Below, piece by piece: positions 34,510 to 42,776 of a stretch of DNA of 64,000 nucleotides. A program made the translations under genes and the position numbers. The stretch comes from Hyphomicrobium sp. (GTDB lineage Bacteria > Pseudomonadota > Alphaproteobacteria > Rhizobiales > Hyphomicrobiaceae): NCBI GenBank assembly GCA_025351425.1, contig JANXVY010000025.1, forward strand, positions 1-64,000, given 5' to 3'. Under the pieces are notes generated by a model, which was given only the letters and a program-made list of their open reading frames with translations, made no database searches and was not told the origin of the DNA. Numbering within the stretch: the stretch's first letter is position 1; each line of letters opens with the position of its first letter.

Positions 34510-35687
34510 ACCTCCAAACTGCACCATTGATATCCCCCGCATTGGACACCCCTCCACGCCAGCGGCCGTATCTCATCATCTTGCGCGGCGGGCCGATCTG
34601 GTTTGACGAAACGATCGCGTTTCAAGCGCGCGCGTTGTCACCGGCGTTCGACGGCGAGTTCTGGTATTCGGCGGGCACCGAGAGCGACCGGATGGAGGGC
34701 TCCTTCCGCCTGCGCCGGATGGCCATGAAGACCCACAAAACCAAGGATCATTTGGGTGAATATGCGCCCGCGATCATAGAGTCCTTCCTGGCGCGGCGCG
34801 CGGAACTCGCTGGCCGGGATATCGCCATCGTGACCTACGATCCCTTGATCCAGGGCGTTATCGGCGCCTATCTCGCCAAACGGCTTAACGCCAAACTGGT
34901 CGTCGAATTCTCCGGCGCATATGGCAACCCCGCCAATCTGGCGGAGATTCAGAATCCGTTGAAGCGGCGTTTGATCGACGCGCGAAACAAAATCACCGGC
35001 CAGAGCGTCGTTTGGCGCGCGGACGGGTTACGCCTCCTGTTCGAAGGGCAGGACACTGCGTTCGTAAACATCCCCAAAACGGTCAAAACCAACCTGTTTT
35101 TCGACGCCATCAATACGGAAACGTTCCTTGCCGATCCCGAACAACAGGACGATGTCGCGCTTTTTGTCGGCTACCCTTACCGGCTCAAGGGCATCGACGT
35201 ACTTACCCAGGCTTGGGAGCGGATCGAAAGCCAATTTCCAACGTGGCGGCTTGATCTGATCGGTCACGAACTCGGCGACCACATCGACCCGGCGTTTGCG
35301 GCCCTGCACCGCATCCATGTCCACAAGGCCATGTCTAATGTCGAAGTGGCAGGACATATGAAGCGGTGCGGCCTGTTCGTGCTGCCGTCGCGCAGCGAGG
35401 GCTTGCCGCGGGTACTGCTCGAGGCGGGGGCTGCCGGGCGGGCACGGATCGCGACGCGGGTCGGCGGTACGCCGCGGGCAATCATTCACGAGCACGACGG
35501 CCTGCTGGTGAACGACCAGGATCGCGATAACCTAAGCGCGGGCCTAGCCCGTCTCATGGCCGACAAAACCTTGCGCGTACGGCTAGGCCTTGCTGCGCAG
35601 CAGCGCGTCAAACGCGATTTCAGCGCGGAAAATTATCTGAAGGATATGCGCGCGTGCATCAGCGCCGTGCTGGGGCGTCCCGTCTAA
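34506..35687 (+). CDS. GT-B glycosyltransferase (GT4-like)
   Basis: This 393-residue soluble glycosyltransferase has a C-terminal GT1/GT4 donor domain. VALFVGYPYRLKGIDVLTQAW opens it, and LPSRSEGLPRVLLEAGAAGRARIAT gives the E-x7-E donor-binding motif, followed by DGLLVNDQD. The N-terminal acceptor half (FDETIAFQARALSPAF onward) is divergent. Donor and acceptor unknown. It is coupled to the flippase gene and probably builds the glycan that protein moves. Confidence 0.9.
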   Translation: MNLQTAPLISPALDTPPRQRPYLIILRGGPIWFDETIAFQARALSPAFDGEFWYSAGTESDRMEGSFRLRRMAMKTHKTKDHLGEYAPAIIESFLARRAELAGRDIAIVTYDPLIQGVIGAYLAKRLNAKLVVEFSGAYGNPANLAEIQNPLKRRLIDARNKITGQSVVWRADGLRLLFEGQDTAFVNIPKTVKTNLFFDAINTETFLADPEQQDDVALFVGYPYRLKGIDVLTQAWERIESQFPTWRLDLIGHELGDHIDPAFAALHRIHVHKAMSNVEVAGHMKRCGLFVLPSRSEGLPRVLLEAGAAGRARIATRVGGTPRAIIHEHDGLLVNDQDRDNLSAGLARLMADKTLRVRLGLAAQQRVKRDFSAENYLKDMRACISAVLGRPV

Positions 35688-35752
35688 CCAGGCTTAGGGA
35701 CAATCGAATAGGGGTGGCATCGGACCCTGCGAATCAGTACCCGTCATGGCCG

Positions 35753-36070
35753 ATGACCTTCAGCGTCTACATTGTGGCCTGCGCGGATGCGACCCTCTAC
35801 ACGGGCGTTGCGACGGATGTTGCGCGCCGGGTCGATGAACATAACGGCAGGACGCCTGCTGGCGGGCGGTCGAAGCGGGGCGCCCGCTATACGGCGGCGC
35901 GGCGGCCGGTTGCACTGGTCTATCAACTTCAAGTCGGATCGCGCGCAGACGCTGGACGGGAAGAGGCGCGGCTCAAGAGCCTGTCGCGCGCAGAGAAGCT
36001 CAAGTTGATCGGTCAGGGATATTGCGGTGGAGAACATGACACAGGATCGGGACGCGACACGGGCGGGTGA
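35753..36070 (+). CDS. GIY-YIG domain protein (UPF0213/YhbQ-like)
   Basis: This 105-residue single-domain protein has VYIVACADATLYTGVATDVARRVDEHN (the GIY and YIG elements as VYI and YTG, with the following Arg), RYTAARRPVALVYQ, and the metal-binding Glu in REEARLKSLSRAEKL. Stand-alone GIY-YIG proteins of this size are putative structure-specific nucleases with unclear roles. ATG 35753 is chosen at the domain edge; a longer frame to 35654 runs back into the glycosyltransferase. Its last 35 bases overlap trmO in another frame. Confidence 0.85.
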   Translation: MTFSVYIVACADATLYTGVATDVARRVDEHNGRTPAGGRSKRGARYTAARRPVALVYQLQVGSRADAGREEARLKSLSRAEKLKLIGQGYCGGEHDTGSGRDTGG

Positions 36071-36515
36071 AAGCGTCGTGCCGCTGCCAGAGCGGTTCGA
36101 TGCCGGAGTGATCTTCATCGGACGGATACGGACCCCCTTTACCACGCGGGATGCCTGTCCACGGCAAGGCCGTCAGGATGGGCCTGAATGCCAGATCGTG
36201 CTCGACGAGCCGTATGCGGCCGGTCTCCAGGGCCTCGAGGCGTTCGAGACCATCGAGGTCTTGTACTGGATGCATGAGGCGCGGCGGGACTTGATCGTGC
36301 AGAACCCCAAAGGCGACGGCGGCACGAAAGGTACCTTCGCCCTGCGCTCGCCGCTGCGTCCCAACCCAATCGCGACCTCACTGGTACGTCTCGTTTCGAT
36401 TGCCGGGCCGATTGCGACGGTTCGCGGGCTCGATTGCTTGGATGGGACGCCGGTGCTCGACTTGAAACCCGACCGGTGCGCCTACACTCCGCTCGCGCCG
36501 CCCAAGGCCGGCTAG
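36036..36515 (+). CDS. trmO: TrmO/TsaA-type tRNA methyltransferase
   Basis: TrmO methylates N6 of t6A37 in tRNAs using S-adenosylmethionine. This 159-residue protein has the family blocks GRIRTPF, CPRQGRQDGPECQIVLDEPYAAGLQGLEAF, VLYWMHEA, RSPLRPNPIATSLVRL and VRGLDCLDGTPVLDLKP, with Arg-Pro-Asn-Pro-Ile near the cofactor site. The start is between GTG 36027 (AGGG at a good distance) and ATG 36036; the difference is three residues. An inverted repeat beginning two bases after the stop may act as its terminator. Confidence 0.9.
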   Translation: MTQDRDATRAGESVVPLPERFDAGVIFIGRIRTPFTTRDACPRQGRQDGPECQIVLDEPYAAGLQGLEAFETIEVLYWMHEARRDLIVQNPKGDGGTKGTFALRSPLRPNPIATSLVRLVSIAGPIATVRGLDCLDGTPVLDLKPDRCAYTPLAPPKAG

Positions 36516-36516
36516 T

Positions 36517-36549
36517 GTCCTTCCGAGTTAAATAGAATCGCGGAAGGAC
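36517..36549 (+). terminator. Inverted repeat after trmO, possible terminator and start of a repeat element
   Basis: Perfect 9-bp arms GTCCTTCCG and CGGAAGGAC are separated by 15 bases and followed by a T-rich run (CTAGGTCTTTGTTTTG). This could terminate trmO. The CTCTAG junction right after it also marks it as part of the interspersed repeat family seen at 20641-20745. Confidence 0.4.
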
Positions 36550-36577
36550 TCTAGGTCTTTGTTTTGTCGTGCTTCTC

Positions 36578-36731
36578 ACGCAAAAACCGCTTCACACTTT
36601 TACTAACGCGCTCGTCTTGCCGGGTCGCGCGTTTTTACGCAAAAACCGCTTCACACTTTTCCTAACGCGCTCGTCTTGCCGGGACGCGCGTTTTTACGCA
36701 AAAACCGCTTCACACTTTTCCTAACGCGCTC
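36578..36731. repeat. 59-bp tandem repeat, about 2.6 copies
   Basis: Units start with ACGCAAAAACCGCTTCAC at 36578, 36637 and 36696, exactly 59 bases apart; the third is cut after 36 bases. The first two full copies differ at only a few positions (for example ACTAAC/CCTAAC and GGGTCGC/GGGACGC). Each unit contains GCGCG-TTTTT and AAAAACCG parts that can fold. It looks like local amplification of an interspersed element. The remaining 36732-36889 holds no gene I can support. Confidence 0.85.
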
Positions 36732-36889
36732 TGGAACTGCCCAGGGTTTGGTCTGACAAGGCCGCGGTTCGTGCGCTTGGTGTCTCAGCGTTCGACGTGC
36801 CACACCTTCGCAGCGCCCCATCCGAGATTTGGAACGCATCCTCACCTGTGCGGATCGTGCCGTTGCCGTTCCACGCACGCGCCAAGCCC

Positions 36890-37267
36890 CTATTTCACGA
36901 CGAAGCGCGCCTTCAATTCGTGGCCGTCCGTCATTTTGATCGAGACGACGGCCTTGGCGCCGGCCTTCAACGGACTGGCCAGTTTGGCCACCATTTGGTT
37001 CGGCTCTACTGCGCCCAAGTCGGCTGTCGCCTGAACCGCGCCGTCCTGGACGATTACGCGGCCGGTTGAACCCTTGGTCGCCAGCGGAGCGTCGGTTGCG
37101 TCGGAGAGAAACAGCACGACCGTCTGATCCCTCAGCGTGAACTCGATGTGGTGGCCTGCATCCTCCGTGATTTGCCCGCCGTTCGGGCCCTTCGCCACAT
37201 CATGAGCTGAGGCGGTCAGGGAATTGGCGATCAATGAGAGTGCGAACACGAGTGCCTTGATGCGCAT
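36890..37267 (-). CDS. Small periplasmic protein of the heavy-metal efflux operon
   Basis: This 125-residue protein has a clear signal peptide (MRIKALVFALSLIANSLTASA, cleavage near ASA-HD). The mature part starts HDVAKGPNGGQI and contains GHHIEF, then a compact beta-rich domain. His1 of the mature form and the His-His pair could bind metal. Proteins of this kind are often the last gene of CusBA/CzcBA operons; the family has no settled function. GGGAGA lies seven bases before the ATG, and the gene follows cusA by 14 bp. Confidence 0.75.
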   Translation of the reverse strand: MRIKALVFALSLIANSLTASAHDVAKGPNGGQITEDAGHHIEFTLRDQTVVLFLSDATDAPLATKGSTGRVIVQDGAVQATADLGAVEPNQMVAKLASPLKAGAKAVVSIKMTDGHELKARFVVK

Positions 37268-37281
37268 GGATTGGTCTCCCG

Positions 37282-40200
37282 TTAGTAAGTTGGTTTGAGG
37301 TGCGCTGCGTCTTCGGCGCGCAGCCGCTCGAGCGATTGCGCGCCGAATTTCAGGAACAGGGTGGGTGTCAGCAAGGTATCGAGCAGCGTCGCGCTGATCA
37401 GTCCACCAAAAATTGTGACCGCCACCGGATGAAGAATTTCGCGGCCCGCCTCCCCCGCGCCAAACAGCAGCGGGGTGAGGGCGAGGCCGGCAGACAGCGC
37501 GGTCATCAGAACCGGTGCAAGCCGTTCCTGGCTGCCGCGAATAACAAGCGCCTGCCCGAATGCCTCCCCTTCCAGGAGCGCCAGATTTATGTAGTGGCTG
37601 ATTTTCAGGATGCCGTTGCGGGCGCTGATGCCGGCCAGCGTGATGAAGCCGATCATGCTGGCAACCGACAGCGGCTGGCCCGCCAGGTTCAGCGCGATCA
37701 CGCTGCCCACGAGCGCGAGCGGAATATTTCCCATGATGATTGCGACCAGAACTGCCGACCGGTAGCGCGTGTACAGCACGAGGAAAACCATCGCGAGCGA
37801 GACCAGGGACAGTCCGCCGATCGTGAGCATCGCGTCTTCCTGGGCCTGAAAGGTGCCTTCCAGGCTGGTCCGCGTGCCGACCGGCAAGCGAGCTGCCGCC
37901 AGTAGCGCGCGGATGTCAGCAACGATCCCCGTCAAGTCGCGCTGGCCGTTGGTGTTGGCGAGGACGACAATCCGGCGCTGGCCGTTTTCGCGCAGGATCT
38001 GATTGGGGCCATCGTCCTCGGTGACAGTTGCGACGAGGTTCAGCGGTATGTGCCCGTTGGGCGTGGGTATCAGCAGGTTGCGTAAACCGGTCGTCGAGCG
38101 GTCTGCATCTTTCAACCGGAACACGACGTCGAACCGGCGGTTGCCCTGAAGTATCTGCGAAACTACGCGGCCGTTCGAGAGGCCGTCCAGCGCCTCCGTC
38201 ACCGCCGACGGCGTGATCCCATAGAGCCCGATGCGCTCGAAATTGACAGCGACGCGCAGTTGGGGGATGCGAACCTGCTTTTCCAGCTGAACGTCGGTGA
38301 GGCCTGGAATGGTAGCGAGCTTTTCCCGCATCTCTTCGCCGAGGGTACGCAGCGTATCCAGATCCTCACCATAGATCTTGAGCGCGATTTCGGCGCGGAT
38401 GCCCGACAGCAAATGATCGAGCCGATGGGAAATGGGCTGCCCGACGTTGATCGAAACCGGCAGCGCTGCAAGCCGCGCACGGATGTCGGCCAGCACGGCG
38501 TCCTTCGAGCGTACGGATCGTTTCAAATCGACGTCGATTTCGCTCGAATGGACGCCTTCGGCGTGTTCGTCGAGTTCGGCCCGGCCCGTCCGGCGGCCGA
38601 CGCTGGCAACCTCGGGCACGCCGAGGATAAGTTTTTCGGTGATGAGGCCGAGGCGGTTCGACTCGGCCAGCGACAGTCCCGGATTATAGAGCGCGTTGAT
38701 CGTCAAAGTGCCCTCGTTGAACGGCGGCAAGAACGAACGCGGCAGCAGCGTTGCTGCGTAAACGGCTGCCGCAACCAACAGCGCTGCTGCCGGCAGCAGC
38801 AGTCGAGCATGGCCAAAAGCCCACTTGAGCGCCGACGCATTCACCCGCTTCAGCGCGCGGATCAGCACGCGGTCTGCTTGATGGCCGGAGCTTGCCGACA
38901 GAAAATAGTAGGCCAGCACCGGAGTGACCGTGATCGCGGTCAACAAGCTCGCTAAGATTGAAACGATATAGGCAACGCCCAGCGGGGCGAACAGCCGGCC
39001 TTCGATCCCCGACAGCGCAAACAGCGGCACGAAGACTAAAATGATGATGAGCGTTGCCAGAACGATGCCGGAACGGACTTCCTGGGAAGCGGCCGCGATG
39101 ACCGCGAGTACGGAACGCGGCTGCGGCTTCGATTGGTTTTCCTTCAAGCGCCGAATGATGTTTTCAACGTCGACGACCGCGTCGTCGACCAGCTCGCCGA
39201 TGGCAATCGCAAGGCCACCGAGCGTCATCGTGTTGATCGTGAGACCGAACGCTTGAAAGACCACGACCGTTACCAGGATCGAGATCGGTATCGCGGTTAG
39301 CGAGATAACCGTCGCGCGCCAGTTCATGAGGAACAGGATCAGTACCACGGCGACGACGGCCGCCGCCTCCAGCAGTACGCGCCGCACATTGGCGATGGAC
39401 GCCTCAATGAACGTCGCTTGCCTGAACTGGACATGGGTTGCGTTTACGCCCTGAGGAAGCGTCGTCTGCAACGCCGCCAGCGTCGCCTCGATCTGTTTCG
39501 TCAGTTTGATCGTGTCCGCGCCCGGCTGCTTTTGTACCGAGACAATCACGGCGGGCTTGCCCATATAGCCGCCGTCGCCACGCTTCACGCGGGCTGCAAA
39601 CTCGATGTCGGCGACCTGCCGCAACAGGATCGACTGGCCTTGCCGCGAGGCCACGACCACGTTGCGCAAATCGTCGAGCCTATTAGTCGCGCCGATGTTA
39701 CGGATAAGGTATTCGCGTGCCTGCTGGTCGACGAAGCCGCCGCCCGTGTTGGTGCCGAAATGGCGGATCGCCGCCTCGATCCCGTCGGCCGTGATGTCGA
39801 GAGCCTGCATCGCGGTGACGTTGGGCGTCACCCGGTATTGGCGCACCTCGCCGCCAATTGGGATCACCTGCGATACGCCCGGGATCGTCAAGAGCTGCGG
39901 GCGGACGACGTAGTCTGCCAGCTCGCGGACATCCATGGCGGACGGACCGTCGCTTGGACCGTCGCTTGGACCGTCGCTCGAGATTGCGACCAACATGATC
40001 TCGCCCATGATCGACGAGATCGGCCCCATCTGCGGGGTCACGCCGCGCGGCAGTTGCGTCTGAACCAGTCCTAGACGCTCAGCTACCTGCTGGCGGTTGC
40101 GGTAGATATCGGTACCCCAATCGAACTCGACATAAACGATCGACAACCCCACTCCGGAGACCGAGCGGACCCGGGTGACGCCCGGCATGCCGTTCATTGC

Positions 40201-40413
40201 CGTCTCGATCGGGTAGCTCACCAGCTGCTCGACTTCCTGCGGGGCGAGCCCCTCGGCCTCGGTCATTAACGTGACCAGCGGCTTATTGAGATCGGGGAAT
40301 ACGTCGACCGCCAATCGCGGCAGTGCGACGCTGCCATAGGCGATCAGCAGTGCGGCGGCTGCCAGCACGAACAGCCGGTTTCGCAGGCTCGCAGAGACGA
40401 GAAAATTGAACAT
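37282..40413 (-). CDS. cusA: Heavy-metal efflux RND permease (CusA/CzcA family)
   Basis: This 1043-residue HME-RND transporter has the family start NRLFVLAAAALLIAYGSVALPRLAVDVFPDLNKPLVTLMTEAEGLAPQE in outline, GELVDDAVVDVENIIRRLKEN in helix 4, and the late AGISARNGILKISHY. It would pump metal cations from the periplasm with CusB. The ATG follows the cusB stop with no gap. Unusual: a perfect 12-bp unit repeated three times at 39944-39979 encodes an in-frame Ser-Asp-Gly-Pro repeat near residue 150 of the periplasmic part. No CzcC/CusC channel gene is in the operon. Which metal is moved cannot be told from sequence. Confidence 0.92.
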   Translation of the reverse strand: MFNFLVSASLRNRLFVLAAAALLIAYGSVALPRLAVDVFPDLNKPLVTLMTEAEGLAPQEVEQLVSYPIETAMNGMPGVTRVRSVSGVGLSIVYVEFDWGTDIYRNRQQVAERLGLVQTQLPRGVTPQMGPISSIMGEIMLVAISSDGPSDGPSDGPSAMDVRELADYVVRPQLLTIPGVSQVIPIGGEVRQYRVTPNVTAMQALDITADGIEAAIRHFGTNTGGGFVDQQAREYLIRNIGATNRLDDLRNVVVASRQGQSILLRQVADIEFAARVKRGDGGYMGKPAVIVSVQKQPGADTIKLTKQIEATLAALQTTLPQGVNATHVQFRQATFIEASIANVRRVLLEAAAVVAVVLILFLMNWRATVISLTAIPISILVTVVVFQAFGLTINTMTLGGLAIAIGELVDDAVVDVENIIRRLKENQSKPQPRSVLAVIAAASQEVRSGIVLATLIIILVFVPLFALSGIEGRLFAPLGVAYIVSILASLLTAITVTPVLAYYFLSASSGHQADRVLIRALKRVNASALKWAFGHARLLLPAAALLVAAAVYAATLLPRSFLPPFNEGTLTINALYNPGLSLAESNRLGLITEKLILGVPEVASVGRRTGRAELDEHAEGVHSSEIDVDLKRSVRSKDAVLADIRARLAALPVSINVGQPISHRLDHLLSGIRAEIALKIYGEDLDTLRTLGEEMREKLATIPGLTDVQLEKQVRIPQLRVAVNFERIGLYGITPSAVTEALDGLSNGRVVSQILQGNRRFDVVFRLKDADRSTTGLRNLLIPTPNGHIPLNLVATVTEDDGPNQILRENGQRRIVVLANTNGQRDLTGIVADIRALLAAARLPVGTRTSLEGTFQAQEDAMLTIGGLSLVSLAMVFLVLYTRYRSAVLVAIIMGNIPLALVGSVIALNLAGQPLSVASMIGFITLAGISARNGILKISHYINLALLEGEAFGQALVIRGSQERLAPVLMTALSAGLALTPLLFGAGEAGREILHPVAVTIFGGLISATLLDTLLTPTLFLKFGAQSLERLRAEDAAHLKPTY
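39944..39979. repeat. Three 12-bp tandem units inside cusA
   Basis: GGACCGTCGCTT is repeated at 39944, 39956 and 39968 (last base C in the third). As 12 is a multiple of three, changes in copy number would lengthen or shorten a Ser-Asp-Gly-Pro stretch without breaking the frame. Confidence 0.9.
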
Positions 40414-41937
40414 CTAGCGCACCTGATTGATGAGTTCGGCGCTGCGCACGGCGACGCGCTCGCCGGGTTTCAGGCCACTTTCGATGCGGACATGGTCGCC
40501 GTCGAAAGGCGCAGTTTTCACAGCCACAGATACAAAGCGTTCGGGATCGGTATGGCGCCAGACGATATCCTCGCCATTGGCCGCGCGAACTATGGCGGCC
40601 TTGGGTAGGATGATCGCAGACACCGGATCGCCCGCCTGGGCTGTTACGCGCACCAGCATGCCGACGCTGAGCGCGGGCTCGGGGGTTGCGACTTCGAATT
40701 GCAGAACAGTCGCCTGTTGCCTCAGGGTGCGGCTGCGGCCGACAAAGTTGAGCGGTACGGAGAGGCCGTCCTGGGTCGCGGCCGTCGCCGACACAAACGT
40801 CTGTGGGCCGCTGGCGTCGTAGGCGTATGCCTCCACCCAGAAGCTCGAAGCGTCCACGATTTCAAACAGAATATCCTGCGGGATAACCACCTGCCCCGGC
40901 GTCGCCTTGATGCCCGCGATCACACCATCGACTGGGGCGATCAGCGTCTCCGTCTTGACCTGACTTGCGCTCAACGCTGCACGCCGCGCGAGCAGCCCGC
41001 GCACTTGCAGCTCGGTTTCTTCGACCTGCACGCGCGTGCCGGCGTTTGTCGCAAGTAGCTTTTCGGCGCGCGCAAGCTTGGTCCGGGCGAGGTCGATTTG
41101 CTGGTCGAGATCGCCCGCCGTCTGCGCCACCTGGGTTGCATCAATGGCTAGATAGGCCGGCGTGACGGTCGCCAGAACATCGCCAGCTTTGACGGCCTGA
41201 CCCAGGCGCGGCAGACCTCCCAGCGGCGGCGTCAGGCGACCGCCGGCTGAGCTTTGGACAACGCCGCTCTTGTCGGGGTTGGCCATGATGCGGCCGGTGA
41301 ACGACACCGTCGGTCGTGCCGCCGTATCGGCCGTCAGTTGCGTCCTCACGTCTAGCAAACGCTGCGAGGTTTTGGGCAGAAACACGCTCGCGTCCGGCAA
41401 ACGGCGCGGCGCGCTTCCTGCGAAGGTAGGAGCGGCTGTCCTAAGCTGCACTGGCGACGGGGCTGGCGATGGTGCCGTTGGCGTGCCCGCTGCAGTGTCC
41501 AGCGTGGCGATCACGAGATCACTTGACGCGCCGTCCTCGATTGAAATGACCAGCTCATGTTTGCCGGGTTTGGCAAGCTCGGGCGCTGCGACTTTGTAGA
41601 TGCCGTCCGGCACCATCGGGGCGCGCCTCGGTTCGTTCGCTATCGTCGCCGTGACCTTTGCCTTCGTGACCGGCGCGTTCTCCGCGAAGCCATCGATGAA
41701 GATCAGCAGGACTTCGCCCTTCAGCACAGCCGTGACCTCATAGGCCTCGGTCACGGCGGTTGCGCGCGGTTCTGCCATGACCGGCAGGCCGGGCGTCGGC
41801 GCGCCGTGGTCGTGGCCCTCGTGGGCACTGGCCTGCGGAGAGGGAGCAATGACGCATAGTGCAATGCCGGCCGCAGCCACGAATGTGGACACGTGCAGCG
41901 AACGGGCGATGAAGCCCGCCCATCGAGTGATGAGCAT
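40414..41937 (-). CDS. cusB: Heavy-metal efflux membrane-fusion protein (CusB/CzcB-like)
   Basis: This 507-residue periplasmic adaptor has a signal/anchor (VSTFVAAAGIALCVIAP) and a His-rich mature start (HEGHDHG) that could bind metal. An extra beta domain (about 55-150, with LIFIDGFAENAPV) follows, then the barrel-sandwich and hairpin region (GGLPRLGQAVKAGDVL ... LIAPVDGVIAGIKATPGQVV) and the membrane-proximal domain. Together with CusA it forms a tripartite exporter. AAGG seven bases before ATG 41937 supports the start. Confidence 0.9.
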   Translation of the reverse strand: MLITRWAGFIARSLHVSTFVAAAGIALCVIAPSPQASAHEGHDHGAPTPGLPVMAEPRATAVTEAYEVTAVLKGEVLLIFIDGFAENAPVTKAKVTATIANEPRRAPMVPDGIYKVAAPELAKPGKHELVISIEDGASSDLVIATLDTAAGTPTAPSPAPSPVQLRTAAPTFAGSAPRRLPDASVFLPKTSQRLLDVRTQLTADTAARPTVSFTGRIMANPDKSGVVQSSAGGRLTPPLGGLPRLGQAVKAGDVLATVTPAYLAIDATQVAQTAGDLDQQIDLARTKLARAEKLLATNAGTRVQVEETELQVRGLLARRAALSASQVKTETLIAPVDGVIAGIKATPGQVVIPQDILFEIVDASSFWVEAYAYDASGPQTFVSATAATQDGLSVPLNFVGRSRTLRQQATVLQFEVATPEPALSVGMLVRVTAQAGDPVSAIILPKAAIVRAANGEDIVWRHTDPERFVSVAVKTAPFDGDHVRIESGLKPGERVAVRSAELINQVR

Positions 41938-41993
41938 GGAACAACCTTCGTTATCGGAACTGATCTACGCCTGCGGATGCAGGCGTTGCGAGG

Positions 41994-42449
41994 TCAGAGC
42001 GACAGAAGGGCTGATGGGGGTCGTTGGGGTTGGCCGGGCGAAACGGCGGGCGCTCCGATCCGAACGAACGCTGCAAAGCTCTGCTTGGGTCCCTCGATCC
42101 GGAAATCGGCAAGGCCGATCATGATACAGCCGGAATGGCAGTAGGTTCCGCAGCACGCGCCATCGTGATGGCCGAGGTCGTGATGGTCGTGGTGGCTGTT
42201 ACCACGCGCTGGATCAGGCGAGCCATGCTCCGCGACGCTGGTGGCATGACCGTGATCGCTATGATGGTGACCGCTGGACTGGTGAACGTGGGCCACCGTG
42301 GCGGCGGCCGGTTGCACTATCGCGTGGATGTGCTGATGCGCTGCCGCATGCCCAGCCATCTTCGCTTGCGCCGCAAACGGGGCCAACAAGAGAGCGCACG
42401 CCAGTAGAGCCGCAAAAATGCGCCTCCATAAGCCAGCGATGCTTCTCAT
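41994..42449 (-). CDS. His- and Cys-rich secreted protein leading the metal-efflux operon
   Basis: This 151-residue protein has a signal peptide (GLWRRIFAALLACALLLAPFAAQA in outline) followed by a region very rich in His (HQHIHA, HHHSDHGH, HHDHHDLGHH) and a Cys cluster CCGTYCHSGC. It resembles small His/Cys-rich proteins that precede copper or cobalt-zinc-cadmium efflux genes. A metal-binding or sensing-buffer role is inferred from composition and position only. The frame opens at TTG 42479; ATG 42449 starts directly before the signal peptide and is used. It precedes cusB by 56 bp. Confidence 0.75.
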   Translation of the reverse strand: MRSIAGLWRRIFAALLACALLLAPFAAQAKMAGHAAAHQHIHAIVQPAAATVAHVHQSSGHHHSDHGHATSVAEHGSPDPARGNSHHDHHDLGHHDGACCGTYCHSGCIMIGLADFRIEGPKQSFAAFVRIGAPAVSPGQPQRPPSALLSL

Positions 42450-42776
42450 TGCAGTCAAGTCGACACCATTCTTGCTCAATGGGGTGTGTTAACATAATCG
42501 GCATCCAACGCCAAGCAGGCGCCAGCTGCGAAGACCAAGCCTGGTTACCGCTTTCGACCCAGGAATTATTGACGCAGGTCGATGAGGCGTGAAACCCAGA
42601 GGCAAAGCCCAGCGCGAGCTGCTGGCGCCTTTCCCGCGCTGTTTGTGAGGAAGGTGTGCCGAGGAGCGTGTGCGTCGGAGGCGGCAGGCAAGCCCCTTCC
42701 GCGGACGAGCGACATGGCATATGAGCGCCTGACGCTGTTCCAGCGCCCTCAGCCCGCGCCTCACTTAAATGAGCCC
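42450..42776. other. Divergent intergenic region, 327 bp
   Basis: Lies between the metal-efflux operon (minus) and the ABC-F gene (plus). The ABC-F frame is open back to 42582, but those codons lack family similarity. No convincing metal-regulator operator, promoter or RNA can be named. Confidence 0.35.

Noticed and set aside
36578-36731. Direct repeats as a CRISPR array
   Set aside because: Units are contiguous 59-bp tandem copies without variable spacers, and there are no cas genes.
36651-36878. 75-codon minus-strand frame
   Set aside because: Runs through the tandem repeat, with Arg/Lys-rich composition and no conserved features.
39944-39979. 12-bp repeat as a phase-variation switch
   Set aside because: Unit length is a multiple of three, so copy change cannot shift the frame; it can only change loop length.
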